This document shows, piece by piece, positions 11,651 to 23,907 of a stretch of 64,000 bases of DNA. The stretch spans positions 4,099,001 through 4,163,000 of the forward strand of contig OU612066.1 in NCBI GenBank assembly GCA_914767715.1, in the 5' to 3' direction. Numbering within the stretch: position 1 is the first letter of the stretch; each line of letters opens with the position of its first letter. The DNA comes from Membranipora membranacea. Lineage: Eukaryota > Bryozoa > Gymnolaemata > Cheilostomatida > Membraniporidae. The notes below the pieces were generated by a model, which searched no databases, was not told the origin of the DNA, and saw only the letters and a list, made by a program, of their open reading frames with translations. A program made the translations under genes and the position numbers.

Positions 11651-13640
11651 AGTCAAGGTCGGGGACCTGAAAACGCTGCAGTCCACTTCTGGAGTGGTAA
11701 AATACCACTAAACTATATCTGAATCTTAGCGCGGTGGTGATTTGTTCACCAAAACTGTAGGGGTACTACGTTCCCCAATCCTTTTATAACACAACTCATG
11801 TTTTTCATTACCAATCAACTCTGAACTGTATATCTTTATGATTCTAACATAAAATATATTCAATCTCACACCATTCGTATTGTTGTTATATAATTAGGGA
11901 GAATAAAAAATAATAATATGGTGACCCTGCACATGTCGAGATGCAAGTCAGTCTAGATTTCCCTGCATAATATTTTTGTAAAATGTTTGTTTTGCTGCTG
12001 TTCCTTAGACATTTCTTGCAACATTTTCTCAATCTATAACTGCTGTTTTGGGCATCTGCACTTGGGACAGGTGGTCAGCTAGCAGAGGCCCCTTCTACTA
12101 GCACAGGTCATGGGTCAGCAGCATCCTCTTCTACTAGTGACAAAGTTGCTGTTTCTATACTTCAAAAGTCCGTTCGCATTGCTCGTTGGCATATCTGAGA
12201 TTGCCATATATTGACTTTCTTTTTTGGAGGTGCTTTCAGCTGACTGATCTAATACTGCTCCCGTCACTACAGATTGTTCATCTACGGCAACCGACTCTAT
12301 AAGACTCATTCAATTTTCTCAAACCATATATCGTCCGCTTTCTTAGCAACCGACATCATTTGCCATGTTAGGATTTCAGATTTATGGTCTAGAGCCATTC
12401 TTCAATTCCAATCCGTATATGTTTGCTTCATATTTACTCTGTATCATCCTTTTCTCAGCTGTCGATGTGTTTGGATACACATTTTGCTCCAGCACCTCTT
12501 GGCTCGCTGACAACTTATTTCTCATGCTCCTGTTTTGAGGTGGTAGCGGTAGCATGTGTTTTGGGTCCAATGTCGATGATTTTTTTCTTGGTAACAGTGG
12601 GACTTTTCTTTAGGAACTATTGTTGTAGTTTTCTCCTGCTCGGAATCTAGCCTGGAACAGGAATTGTAGGTTGAGGTGGATGGTAATGAAGTATTCAGTG
12701 TTGTTGAAAAACACATACATACAATCACGCTCATTATGACAGTTATCTCCGACACCTTCCGTGGCGTTCCATCTGTGGGCATTTTTGATGTTGGCGCCAT
12801 GGTTTGCAAATGCCATAGGGATATTTTTTATTTGCAAGCATTTTAAATTTTGAACGTTGTAAATGTGTCATAGATCTTCAAATAGGTTTTCCAGGTGTGA
12901 TACAATATAGTAAGGTGACAACACAGATCAGGGCATGTGGCTTGCGGCAACCAAAACTAGATTTGATCTGATCTGAACAGAAAAGGGAGCTCAATTGTGA
13001 TTTGCTCCAACTTTGAGTTAATACGTCATTGTATGATGTGTCGATCTGTGTACCTAGTTCTGAAGGTTTTGTGGGAATCGTTTCAGTGCAGAAAGGTGGG
13101 TGAGAGCTGCGTTGCGTTGTTGGTGTGGATCAGTTTACCAGCTTAGACTGATGACCTTACCCAATTCTGAGTTTTGCTTCTATTCCATTCCATTTTCTCC
13201 ATAACTTTTCCCATCGCCTGTGATTAAAATCATTAAGATTACATGTACCTTTCTTTTTTTGTTCTGAACTCACATTTTGTTTGTCATTGCTTATTTCATA
13301 ATGTTTAAAGCAGGGCCAAAGACAATAGGTTGATATATTTATTCATATTGTTATAAAATGACCGTTGATGATCATTACGTTCAATGTGTCAAGCAACGCG
13401 TCAGAACTTCATGCGTTAAGAGCTTTGAAAATAACCAGAAAATATGTCAGTAGCAAGTGTCGTTTCAGTGGTATTCATAACAATGGTTTCTAGTCAAAAT
13501 CCACCAAGGTGAGTCAATGTGTTCAATGCAAGCTGGCACACAGACTGCTTGGTAGACTAGCTCTGCTAAGACTAGCTGATCTTTTAAAGATTGTGCGTAT
13601 TGGGAGGCCCTTGGGATAATATCTAACCAAATATGTGGAT
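11651..13640. other. Mostly non-coding; weak minus-strand frames
   Basis: Minus-strand frames 12115-12309, 12382-12570, 12522-12809 and 12610-12837 overlap one another and might be pieces of one old coding sequence (Ser/Thr-rich), but no domain and no joining splice sites were found. The rest shows nothing recognisable. Confidence 0.25.
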
Positions 13641-13642
13641 TC

Positions 13643-14045
13643 CCCATGTCTTTTTACATCTACAGTTCCAAATCTCTGTGACTATCCTGTGAGGAATAAT
13701 GACCTGAAACAGAAGTGCTGATATCATTTGTTAGAAACTTTTTATTTGGGAATCCCTCCTGAAGGATGACGTCTCCTTGCCAATCATACTATACTAAAAG
13801 AAGAGAATGCAGTGTTACAAGACACTTAAATTATTTCATGAGAAGATAACACAAACAGAAAACAACCAATTTTCAGCTTGTAACATGGCAACTGCGGCAA
13901 CTTTACCTCTACCCATACGTCATCCTGAAGGAGATTCCCAAATAAAAAAATATTTTACAAATAAAGTCAGTTTTTCTGTTTCGGTCATTATTCCTCACTG
14001 GATGGTCACAGAGATTTGGTGCTTGAACCTGTAAAAAGACATGGG
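13643..14045. mobile_element. Fold-back (large inverted repeat) element
   Basis: The left arm 13643-13772 and right arm 13917-14045 are reverse complements over about 130 bp with few mismatches (for instance CCCATGTCTTTTTACA at the left outer edge matches TGTAAAAAGACATGGG at the right outer edge). The loop is about 144 bp. No coding capacity. This is the form of a fold-back or MITE-type element; the small frames on both strands here are by-products of the symmetry. Confidence 0.7.
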
Positions 14046-14455
14046 ACCTTCCAATATACAAAATCTTCATTACCCACAGAAAATCAAAGATTTGTCGCAC
14101 ACGGCTGTGCATTGTAATCATTAAGAGTAAGGATTCAAAATTGTCTTCCTACACCTGATGTTTTTATTCATTTTAAAATGAAAATTTAGCTTCTGAGTGT
14201 CAATCAGCCCTATCAATGAATTTGTAGCCATAATGATTTGCAATAATAATATTTTCAATCATTTGTTGAAGGCGCCAAAAAGGAGCACACATACAGTCAT
14301 AGTCCCCCTTTAATCAAATACATCAACTTATGGAAAATTTATTGGAAAGTTTTGTAGTTGATCCAATTTCATTATATCAGCTCAACCATTCATTTATCAA
14401 TATCCATTAAACAACCGTCAAGCAGTAGAAACGGTGTAAACATTATTTCTTATAG

Positions 14456-17400
14456 CAAAGAGTTCTCTGATACGGAACTTAAGAGCTTCAAATACAAAGG
14501 TTCAGTGCTCCCCTACTCACTTGGGGATATTTATGACATACAACCTGATAAAGAACAGGGTAACAGATGGTTGATTGGTCATGGTAACTTTCTCTCTTAT
14601 ACAGATATAAACTTTGAAAAAAAGGAGCTTCAAGGACTTAATAAAATGGTGAGAGTAATTGCCAGCAACTCAAAAAAATGATACCCACTTATTTGTATGC
14701 TAGAATTAGAGAAATTTGATGTGAAGTCATAATGAGGAACTAAGAATATGTGCCTAAATTTATCATGTCTATATTGGTGAAAGGGCGGGTTTAAAGCTCA
14801 CATCATACGTACCATTAGTTGCCAAATTAATGTTGAGGCTCATCCTATTTAAGAAACTCAGTCTATTCGAGACTTAATGCACTACTCACGTGTTTGTGTT
14901 ACGCCAACCTTTGTTCAAATTCATGTGTTTTCAATGCTGTATACTACATAGATTGGTAGGGTGGCAACTAGAACCACAGATGTTCCTGATAAGAATCGAT
15001 TATACCGTGGTGATGATGTCCCTTTAAAAAGGGTAAAGAGATTCCTTCAAATTAGGGCACCTTTGAGTCCGGGTGTTGATATATGGATTCTCGATTCAGA
15101 CTTAGGTTGCATTTTGCTGACAAGCTCAAGGTAAGTTTCTCAATCATCTACCTTTTCTTTGACTTATTAGGCTTCGATTATGGAAGCTTATCTATCATCT
15201 ACACAGCTTTTGCCCACACCTCTCAAGCAGTTACTGAGTGTATCATATAAGTATGTTATATTCCAGGTCACTGTATTAGCAGGCCCTATTCCGGTCTGTC
15301 TACTTTTGGGTAGGTAATTCCACCCATTAAAAATATTAAATATTATATAAGAAGCAGAATGCAAGTTGTTGCCCTTTTTTATGGTGACCTACATCAAAGC
15401 CTAAATACTACCATTATTTTTTTTTTTGAATTTGATTTTTGATTTTTTGATTTGATTTGTATTCATTCAATCATCATGACAGATGGTACAGAATGCGAGC
15501 GATGGTATGGCATAGTAAAAACAACACACTAAAAATTATTTATATACTAGACCGTTGTCATGATAGGTCATGAAAAAATTTAAAAAGCTTTTTCTTCGCC
15601 TTTCAGTCCTGCAGAGTTTTGGCCGAAAAATTTGTATAGCTCGAGAGGATGTTCTGGAATTCTTGTTGAAAAGTAGTTCACTAAAAAGAGGATGTGATTC
15701 ATTATTCACTATACGCAGAAAATGTGAATAAGAGATATCAAAAAGAAAATCACAGAGTTTTGGGATGCCTAAGACTGATAATCTATGATCGTATTCTAAA
15801 TCTGGAAAAATTATCTTCAGAGCTGCTCTTTGTATTTTCTCAAGTCTGTCGCGGTTATGTTCGCCTAGCAAGGAATACCAGGCTGGAGCAGCATAGCTAA
15901 GCTTTGAGCGTATGTTGCTCAAATAAAAAGCTTTTAAGCCATCACTGTTTTAACATAACCCCAACTCAAACAATACACAATACACTGATTTGGTCTATTG
16001 AGTATTAATAATAATTACTAATCTGCGAACCCTTTTTTTTGCAGAGGTGAGGGTGAGTTGGACCCTAGAAAGATAAATATTGAAGCCAAGTATGGATACT
16101 GCTCATTAGATCGTGTGAAAGTAAAAGATTATACTAAGGGACATACCCTTACAACTTCATTAAAATTTAAGCAACTCAGTGACATGGTACATATTAATAA
16201 GGGACAACAAAGTCAAATTATTGGTGAGCAAAACTTTTCTCTTCAATGTAGACTATAAGTTATCCTACCCCTTGCTCGTACTACGTAATAATCATTACTT
16301 TTTCTTCCACATGCTGTGAAACAAGGCTGAGTGACCATGTGAACAACATGTTTGACATGCTCATACTCAGGTGCAACATAATTCTTATTAACAACACAGT
16401 TCATCTTCTAGGATGAACTCATTGTCTTTGTTGTCGACTAAAGGTTGAGACAAACCATCACTTAAACATTCTCATTGGTACTATCTATACCTGGCCTTCT
16501 GTGACTGATCTCAGAAAATAAATATATCTCGAGACAGGAAATTTCTGCATGCCAGTTATGCAATCTAGCCTTCTCCCAGTTGCTACACGGGGTGTAGCAT
16601 TCCTTACTGTGCATCGATTTAACTTCATTATAGGTAACAAGTAACACACATACAATAGATAATGGATGAGTTTCTCCACAATAGTTTCAGAAGAAACATG
16701 TTGGTATACTGATGTTGCGTATAAAGCAATGCACCTTCAATTTAAACATAAGTTACAGCCGATATAAAGATCTCAATAAAGCAGCGCATTTATTGCTCTG
16801 TACATTGACTGATTGAGAAAAATACTAAAAGTTTATCTCATTCGAGATGCATAACTGATTGTCACAACGTTGTTGATTGACATAGCGAATCGAAACACTG
16901 ATAAAGTTGTGAGAATTTGCAATGAGAAGGAGGTTGTAGTGCAAGTTGTGGACAGAAATCTGTTCTATGAGATTATATCAAATATGTGATATGAGTTTCA
17001 ATACTTAATCACAACTATCAGTGATTTATGTGATAATATTTCATCAAAATGTGCATTGTTTTTTCTCATCATAAATGCTGCCAGCCAGGGACCATTTATT
17101 GGTAATACAACCCAAAACAATTTTATTGCGTGAAGTGACATGGCATAAATATTTCTGATAAATCAAGTTTCTGAACTACCTAGTTTCAATTTGAATGTCA
17201 ACACCTAAGAGAAGCTGAAACCTTTTCTTTTACCACTTTGTACTAATTGCTGTTTTGGAGCTGGTCATAATCGCTGCATTGCGAAAGCAAAATCATTACA
17301 AAGTCATTGAAATTAATGTGGGTAGCCTGAAAACGAGTAGAGGATTTTCTCCAATACGCCAAATTCATGGCACTTGCTTGTATCGATCCAACCCACATAT

Positions 17401-19713
17401 TAATAGTGAACACTGAGATCCATAATGCCCATGTGTTTTCTGGTTATCATTCCCTCTGATTGCTTACATTTTTCTCATAGTTACTGACTCCTCTAATATT
17501 CTAAAAATCTTGCCGGATGCTGTGCCATTTCCGAGGGAGCAGGCTTACAAAAATGCTGGTGGAACAATGGGTAGATTGGACTGTGCAATAATAAAGGAGA
17601 CTAGAGAGAGGTTCAAGTGGATCTCAATATCAGTATTCCCTAATGGAGCTGATCTACTGGTGGCTGGATACAGACTGTATGATAATGAACATCAATATCA
17701 GTTATTCAGAGTAAGAGATCTATCAATTTAAAATAAAATTGATGTTCTAAAAAATTGACACAGGAATCTTCTGATATTCATAGCCAGAAAATAATCACTT
17801 GGAAACGGAGGCCGTTTGCTCTCAACATATGAATGGCCCGGATCTTTTTTTACTGTACAAAGTATTGTATGTTTTTTTTTTATTGTCAGGCTGCCGGATG
17901 CCCAACTGGTACTTCATTGGCTCAAACTGATCACATGAAAAAAAATTCATTCTCAAATAGTGTATTCAACTATGCGCAAGTGTAAATTACAATGATCGAC
18001 AGGTTTTTCCATTGCTTACTTTATCTATTTTCTTTCATGGTAGTGTCAGCCTTGTCTACTTATGACTCTGCTGTATACTGAATAGGACTAAAAATAAAAC
18101 AACTAAAATTGTTGAATTATTCCTGTACGACTCTATGAATCCCTCCTGATTATTTTTGCTGCTGAATTGTTAGTCATAAACAAACTAAGGAAAAAATGGA
18201 CAGACTCAACTCTATTTTCAAAGTTGTCAATTTATATTAGCTGTAGGCCATGTTGTGATTATTTTTCAGATAGAGCATGATCTGCTTATATCGAATTACA
18301 CATCGCTTGATAATAACCCCAAGTTCTCCTGCACAAAGACTGCTCTACTTGGAGAGTACCCTGGATCAGTACGATCTTTCCCATTCAGTGATATATCAAG
18401 AGCTCTTCCAATATCCCCTTCAATCATAGTGATGGTAAATGAACTAAGTCACCAACTTTTTATAGTTGGTAAGTTAAAAAGTGCCTCTCCTTTAACAATG
18501 GTTGAAATGGAATGATTTGGTTTTCTAATCAAGAGCGAAAGAAAAAACATACTCTCATTTGTCAACAATATTTTATCAATGCAATGGGTGATACAAATAA
18601 TTGTTATTATTCCCCATGAGTGTCGCTTATTTATATCCTTTGATAGACAGGGGGCTCTTTCGATTAGAATGAGTGAGGCTTTACTAAAGGAAGTTATCGC
18701 AATAACATCGCTCAAAATTATCACTCACTTGGTCTTTCAATTAGGCAAAATTTGCATTTGTTATTTTGGCTATTTCTAATTGAAAGACCCCCCCCCCCCC
18801 CCCCAGAGTCATATAGCTGATTCTGATCAGCAACTGTTAACAGCACACCTCCCCATGGATATTTCGGAATTTCTGTACGTGTCCCACTTTGATAGATATC
18901 ACTCTGTCTGGTGACTTTGTACTTGGTGATGAAGAACGGAGTACAGGTATTGATGGAGATACGAGCACCGCGTCATTCAGGGGTAAATGCCGTCAGCAGT
19001 AACTGTTCTGTTCAAAAACTCTGAAACTTAATCTTCTTCATTATATCAGCTTCTTGTTATGAATGCGCCTAAATCGCTTCCTGTGTACTACCGTGCGATG
19101 TGAGAGTTACCAAACCAAAATTGTTTTAAGAATATGAAATTCACTTTTATTTGTAAGGACCCTTAAGTGTGCAGCTGATTGGTCGTGCTTTGGTGATTGG
19201 TGATAAAGGATCAAAAGAATATCTCGGTGTAAGATATATGCCAAGTAGCCGAATGGGAAAATATGATAATATTTTTCAAAGGTTCAATGAGGAAATCTTC
19301 GACTTGAGGACATTGCCTACTTCTTATATACTGTATGCAGTTGGAGGAGTTACTGGTGTAACATTAATCATGGTTGCCATTGTAATTAGCAAAAGGTAGG
19401 TGCTTCCAAATTTCTCTAACTGATATGAATAGCATGTGCATAATGAAGTATGATGCATTACAAGAAACGGAGGTTTATGAGTATTTATGATTGAGCTTTA
19501 TGAATATTTTCTAACAATAAAATGTGAGCACACGAGAGCAAACTCACGCAGACTATTGGAATGTAAAAAGCTCATCCTTGGGTATAGGTTAAAGCAATAT
19601 TATATACAAAACCTTGTAATTCATTTCGTTGCAGAAAGTCCTCTAATACAACTGTTAACCCTTTAGTGGTGCCAAAAGTCACAAAGGGTAAAAAAGGAAG
19701 AAAGAAGAAGTGA
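14456..19713 (+). CDS. Single-pass membrane protein of unknown function, 3' seven exons
   Basis: Seven exons join with consistent phases and GT..AG borders: 14456-14648, 14952-15130, 16045-16223, 17481-17710, 18270-18468, 19158-19395 and 19635-19713. They give 431 residues ending at TGA. The first exon found starts with the third base of a codon, so at least one upstream exon is missing. The product is a globular, mixed-composition region of about 380 residues, one hydrophobic membrane segment (about 382-403, ILYAVGGVTGVTLIMVAIVI) and a basic tail ending KGKKGRKKK, so the tail is probably cytosolic. I do not recognise the family. The intron between exons 2 and 3 contains a LINE fragment antisense to the gene. 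A possible poly(A) signal AATAAA is at 19962. Good phase agreement makes a live gene likely. Confidence 0.75.
15536..15922 (-). pseudogene. LINE reverse-transcriptase C-terminal fragment, antisense in an intron
   Basis: The frame opens with a block typical of the region after the RT domain of CR1/L2-type non-LTR retrotransposons: SKLSYAAPAWYSLL, then RLEKIQRAALKII, followed by the 'L.RL..LGI..L.....' and 'H.LFS.L' segments of the C-terminal tail. Its 3' end is related to the LINE at 28845-30265 (compare ESHPLFSELLFN with PQHPLFSRVHFN). Only the C-terminus is present, as in 5'-truncated LINE insertions. It lies within intron 2 of the plus-strand gene at 14456-19713. Confidence 0.75.
18788..18804. 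repeat. Poly-C tract (17 C)
   Basis: A run of 17 cytosines in an intron of the gene at 14456-19713. Homopolymer length may be uncertain in an assembly. Confidence 0.8.
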
Positions 19714-19961
19714 TGCTTGTTTTATGTGATATTGGCAGCGAGTTTGTGTCAACCAACACCCTGGAGTAATCGGTTCAGTTTTTATAAATCTTTATCGCAG
19801 TGCTTACAAAGTATCACTGAAATTATCCCACGTCAACATATATATCTGAGATATAAACGTACATATGAACTGTATTTAATGCAATGTTGGGAGCATGACT
19901 GTCTTCATAGCTGGTTTCAATTGAAGATGGTTTTTTTTCTAGCAATTATAAATTCCAGTTA

Positions 19962-19967
19962 AATAAA
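19962..19967 (+). promoter_or_regulatory. Candidate poly(A) signal
   Basis: AATAAA about 250 nt after the stop codon of the gene ending at 19713, in an AT-rich 3' region. Position is suitable for a 3' UTR end; not confirmed. Confidence 0.4.
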
Positions 19968-21385
19968 TATAGTATTTTATGGTTTTCTTTTTTATTAATC
20001 CACTGATATTTATGTTACAAATTATAATAAATTTTCCGATTTCAATACACAACTTATGTATTCTGGCTGAGTAATTCATCTATCATAATTCAGGTTTATG
20101 CAAGATAATCCTGTTTCAAAAATTGATACAATAATGAATGAGTGTAATTGTCGCTAGGTCTGGAATCACTCCTGAGACAATCCTAGATTGTTATTGACAC
20201 TTGGACCAGGAAATCCAAGATTTGCAGGTTGATTATAATGCAATATGGACATACTCAGTATTCAACGACACTCAATCTATATTCATTTCTTCATTCTCCT
20301 GATCATCAATGTGATCATTTTACTGCCACAGAATATCGTGTCTAGTAATGTCTCCAGTCGGTCATCTTCTCAGTACTTCTCTGATGGATTTTGCATTAGA
20401 TGGTGAATGAAGTAGGTTTCTGGTTGCATGATCTGTATCATCCTCATAGCGCAAGCTTTGATCTTAGTCAGTGTAGGAAGTTTAGCTGGCAGCACAACTT
20501 GAATACAAGATTTGAAAGCATATAACACGGTTAGCTATTATCATGATTGATAGCAACTTGTAAAGGCATGGTGTCGCAACCAGACACATCAAACTGCCTG
20601 TATTTCCACCATTCGTGCCTGAGGGCTAAGTCATGGTGAAAAAGACCATTGATAAGTGATTTTTGAGGATAAATGCATTAAATAACCTACCCAAAGACCA
20701 AACGGGTGTTTTCATCAACAGGTCTACCTACATGTGAAAGGGACACCTGAGACTGAGATATTTTTAAAATATTTGATGCTCTGGTTGTCCTCTCCAACTG
20801 CAATCTGATATCAGAGTTCCCCACCCTCAGTTTAAATGTGTGCTCCTAAAAATTATTTTGGCGTCACTATTGTAATAGTTAGTAGACTCACCCTGTTATG
20901 CTTTATTGATGGTCAACAGATAGCTGGATCTAGTCAGATATACACAGAGCCTCCTCAGACACGTCCACTCGTAGTTGCCGCTAAAACCTAAGAGGCCGTT
21001 CTCTATATCCGTTTCCTCGATATCTCCTGAGATCCCGTGATGTCTCACAAGATCTTGAATTCTGGTTTTTCCACTTATTACACCTCCCCCACTAGATTAT
21101 ACCATAATCTTCACTATTGTCCAATAGTCTCGTGGTTTGATGGTGAGCATCAATTCAAACTTCGTTTTTTTATTATGACTTACAGCATATGACATCTCGC
21201 TGATGAAACACATCAGCTTTGATGTAGCACATCATCGTCATCTGCATATAAGCAACAATGAACCAGATTAACAGTTATATAACGGTTCTGTTTAGAGAAA
21301 GAACCAATAACCAATATTATAAAGAAAGTGCTGTACATTCTCTTCAGAGTTTACAGTGCGGGACAAGACAAGAAATATAGATTAC
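19968..21385. other. Non-coding stretch, no gene seen
   Basis: No exon, RNA gene or clear repeat boundary recognised on either strand. Confidence 0.4.
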
Positions 21386-22013
21386 CTATAGTTGATTAAC
21401 CAATGTCCTGATTGCGTCAATCAGCTTATTAGTCAACTCTCGATCTTGTATTTCTACTCTTTCTGGTGCAGGATGGAGTCCATCCTGCATGAACCAGCGC
21501 CTAAACTTCCACTTTCCTGCCGTTCTCTTGAGTATGTGTGAATGAACATAGGGAGTAGGGAAATCGTTTCTTTGATTAAAAAGCAGTATTGCATGATTCA
21601 ACTTTACTACACACTCGACCATATGTTGGGTCATCTCTTCATAACACTCGGCATACTCAGGATTTTGGACATTTGTGTGCCAATTATAAGCTGCAAAATC
21701 CATGGCATTGCAGTGCAGAGAATAACATGAATACCGAAGCGTTTCAGAGCCCTTATTTGCTCTTCGATGGCATGATAGGTGTATTCTTGCCTAACATGCA
21801 CTTCCCTAGTGGATTTGTTCTTTACAGTTAGTTCTACTGGGCCGGTCGAAAGAAAATTGATAGATCGAGCATAAGTTGTTAGATAATCCTTAAAAATTAT
21901 TGATAACAGCTGGTCCCAGTCAGCCCCGGAGTAACATTCTGTGCGGGTGAATCCAAGTGGATTCAACATTCTCATAACACTATTACCCATGAAAATATAC
22001 TGCATGGTTTCCT
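21386..22013 (-). pseudogene. SGNH/GDSL-hydrolase-like ORF, frameshifted
   Basis: A minus-strand coding run of about 200 codons is split by one frameshift near 21697. It starts after a good splice acceptor (polypyrimidine then TACAG, exon start near 22013). The N-terminal MGNSVMRML resembles the GDS-type nucleophile block, the middle has YTYHAIEEQIRALKRFGIHV as in the helix preceding a buried strand, and near the C-terminus DGLHPAPE matches the D-x-x-H catalytic block of SGNH hydrolases. Such esterase domains occur in invertebrate retrotransposon ORFs as well as in cellular enzymes. It lies 130 bp downstream of a Gypsy pol end on the same strand, so it may be the element's accessory ORF. Family assignment is moderate. 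Confidence 0.4.
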
Positions 22014-22142
22014 GTATTAAAAAAATAACAACAAAACTATACACCAGAAACAATATTAAACATAAGTTATGACAGTACACAAAATCAATGACTTTTGTAT
22101 AACAAAAGTTTAGGTGTAATAATGATCTAAAGATTCATTCAT

Positions 22143-22975
22143 TCATTCAATGGTCCTCCCCGACCTGGACACTCTCACTGGCTGACTACTAGTTTCAGCA
22201 CATGGTTTAGCTACCGGTATTGTCTTAGAGTTTACCCCTGATGTACCTATTGGAGCAGGACGAGCCGAGTTGAGTACCCCATTTGAACATGCATTTACAT
22301 CTCTAGGGCCTTCTAAATTATGAGACTCTCTACTCTGAGTGCCATTCCTTTCCGATTCTTGGACATCGGAGGTAGAACTATGCATAGGCATAGGTGCTAG
22401 TGTTGGCACATGCATGTTCTGCTGTTGGTTTGCTCCTCTATCACCGAGTTCTTGAGTGTTAGTGTTGACTTGTCTGGTGATATTGTCAGTTACATGACAA
22501 CGATTTCGACGTAGCAGGGAACCATCTTCCCTCTTTAGTGCGACCTCTCTACCAGATACTGCTACTTCCGTTGCTGCACAAGGTTTCCCTCCAGGGTCAA
22601 GAGCTTCACAGAATCACCTACGAGTAGCGGTCTTCTGGTTTGGGCTTTATGCCTCGTGTTATATGCTGCAGCCATTTTTGCTCGGTACTCATTCTCATAA
22701 GACTTGTCGGTCATAATCCCCATACTGTTCAAGCTTCGCCCCGTCAAGAGCTGAGCCGGAGAATCACCATTCTGCAGAGGACTGTCTCTATAACACAGTA
22801 GCGCATGATCTACGTTGGAGTTCTTTGCCATCAGTCTCTTAAACATCTGTACACCTCTTTCTGCTTCTCCATTTGACTGATCATATTTGGGAGCACTGGT
22901 TCTGTGAATCATGTCCCATTTCTTTACCAAGCCTTTAAACTGCTCAGAAGTGAACTGATGTCCACATTGCTCATT
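22143..22975 (-). pseudogene. Ty3/Gypsy integrase C-terminal half, frameshifted
   Basis: Reading begins mid-domain at CGHQFTSEQFKGLVKKW, the standard block containing the second catalytic region of Gypsy integrases, followed by SNGEAERGVQMFKRLM with the catalytic Glu, LLCYRDSPLQNGDSPAQLL, and a C-terminal module ending VGDSVKLLTLEGN. A frameshift near 22575 moves to a frame reading GREVALKREDGSLLRRNRCHV, the usual GPY/F-like end. The tail ends PVRVSRSGRTIE and a stop at 22143. The 5' side is cut at about 22975. The RT/RNase H of a Gypsy element lies at 25870-26633 on the same strand, so both may belong to one interrupted element. Confidence 0.8.
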
Positions 22976-23526
22976 GATAGACAGACCCCAGGTTCAAAAA
23001 GTAGGATTGAGAGAAGGAAGCTTGACAACAAAATGCAAATAATGGCTATGGTGTCATGGATGTCATATGTAAGATTCATGCCCAGGGCTGAAAAAAGTAC
23101 GTTTTGATAGGGTTATAGACAGCTTGGAAGTCATTAAGGGCAGCAAGCCTGCGGCACACAAGTAGGGTGCAGAAGGGTCGCTAGAGCATTCTTCTGCAGG
23201 ATGGGTCTGGTGGGGAGGGGATACCTGAAACCATAAACAAAAGAACAAAAACTTAAATGTAATGAGATTTGATTGTAATCAAAGCTATGAAGCTTGAATA
23301 TGACTAGGTATTAAATGGGGATCAGGATAAAAAAACTTATATTCAAATGCAGCCTCTTGTAAAAAAGAAGAAAATGCCCAACAATCAAGATGTAAAAATG
23401 GTATTCAGAAATAAGCATTAGCTAACTTGTTCATTGTTGAAAGTCAATTGAAAGTAGTTGAAATTTTTGCTTCTGCCTTATGACTCATTTTTTTGCTTAT
23501 TTTCACCGATAAATATAGTAGTTTAA

Positions 23527-23903
23527 AGGGCAACCAAGGTTTCGCAGCAATGCATTAATGGGTAGCAAATAATGTGCTGGGCAGCATCAGCTTTGTGCAT
23601 TACGCGATGCAAAACTCAAAGTAGTTGCTGACTCTAAGCTGGGTAACACTTCAGTTTAGGGGAGGTTCCAAGACTTTGCTGTAATAATGATAGAGCACAG
23701 GCTAAATAATAACAGGAACAGGAAACTGCTATGTGGTATTCTCTTTTAGCTGAGTTTGAGTACCTGATGGAAGAAATGTTTCACAAGAATTCTGGCTGAA
23801 TAATCATCCGAATTATATTTTGTCTTTTTCCCCATGCAGAAGGTGCAATCTGCTATTAATCAATAGCCATCAATGAGAAGTTGTTTGAGACCTTGTTTGC
23901 CAT
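23527..23903 (+). mobile_element. TTAA-flanked MITE, copy 2
   Basis: A 377-bp copy of the element at 9040-9406, in opposite orientation. It starts AGGGCAACCAAGGTTTCGCA after TTAA (23523-23526) and ends with a slightly decayed repeat (GAGACCTTGTTTGCCAT) before TTAA (23904-23907). The two copies agree over nearly their full length with scattered substitutions, and neither has a plausible gene. Confidence 0.75.
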
Positions 23904-23907
23904 TTAA

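Noticed and set aside
13807-14121. ORFs on both strands near 13.8-14.1 kb
   Set aside because: They lie on the arms of a fold-back; openness is a result of the inverted repeat and no motif is seen.
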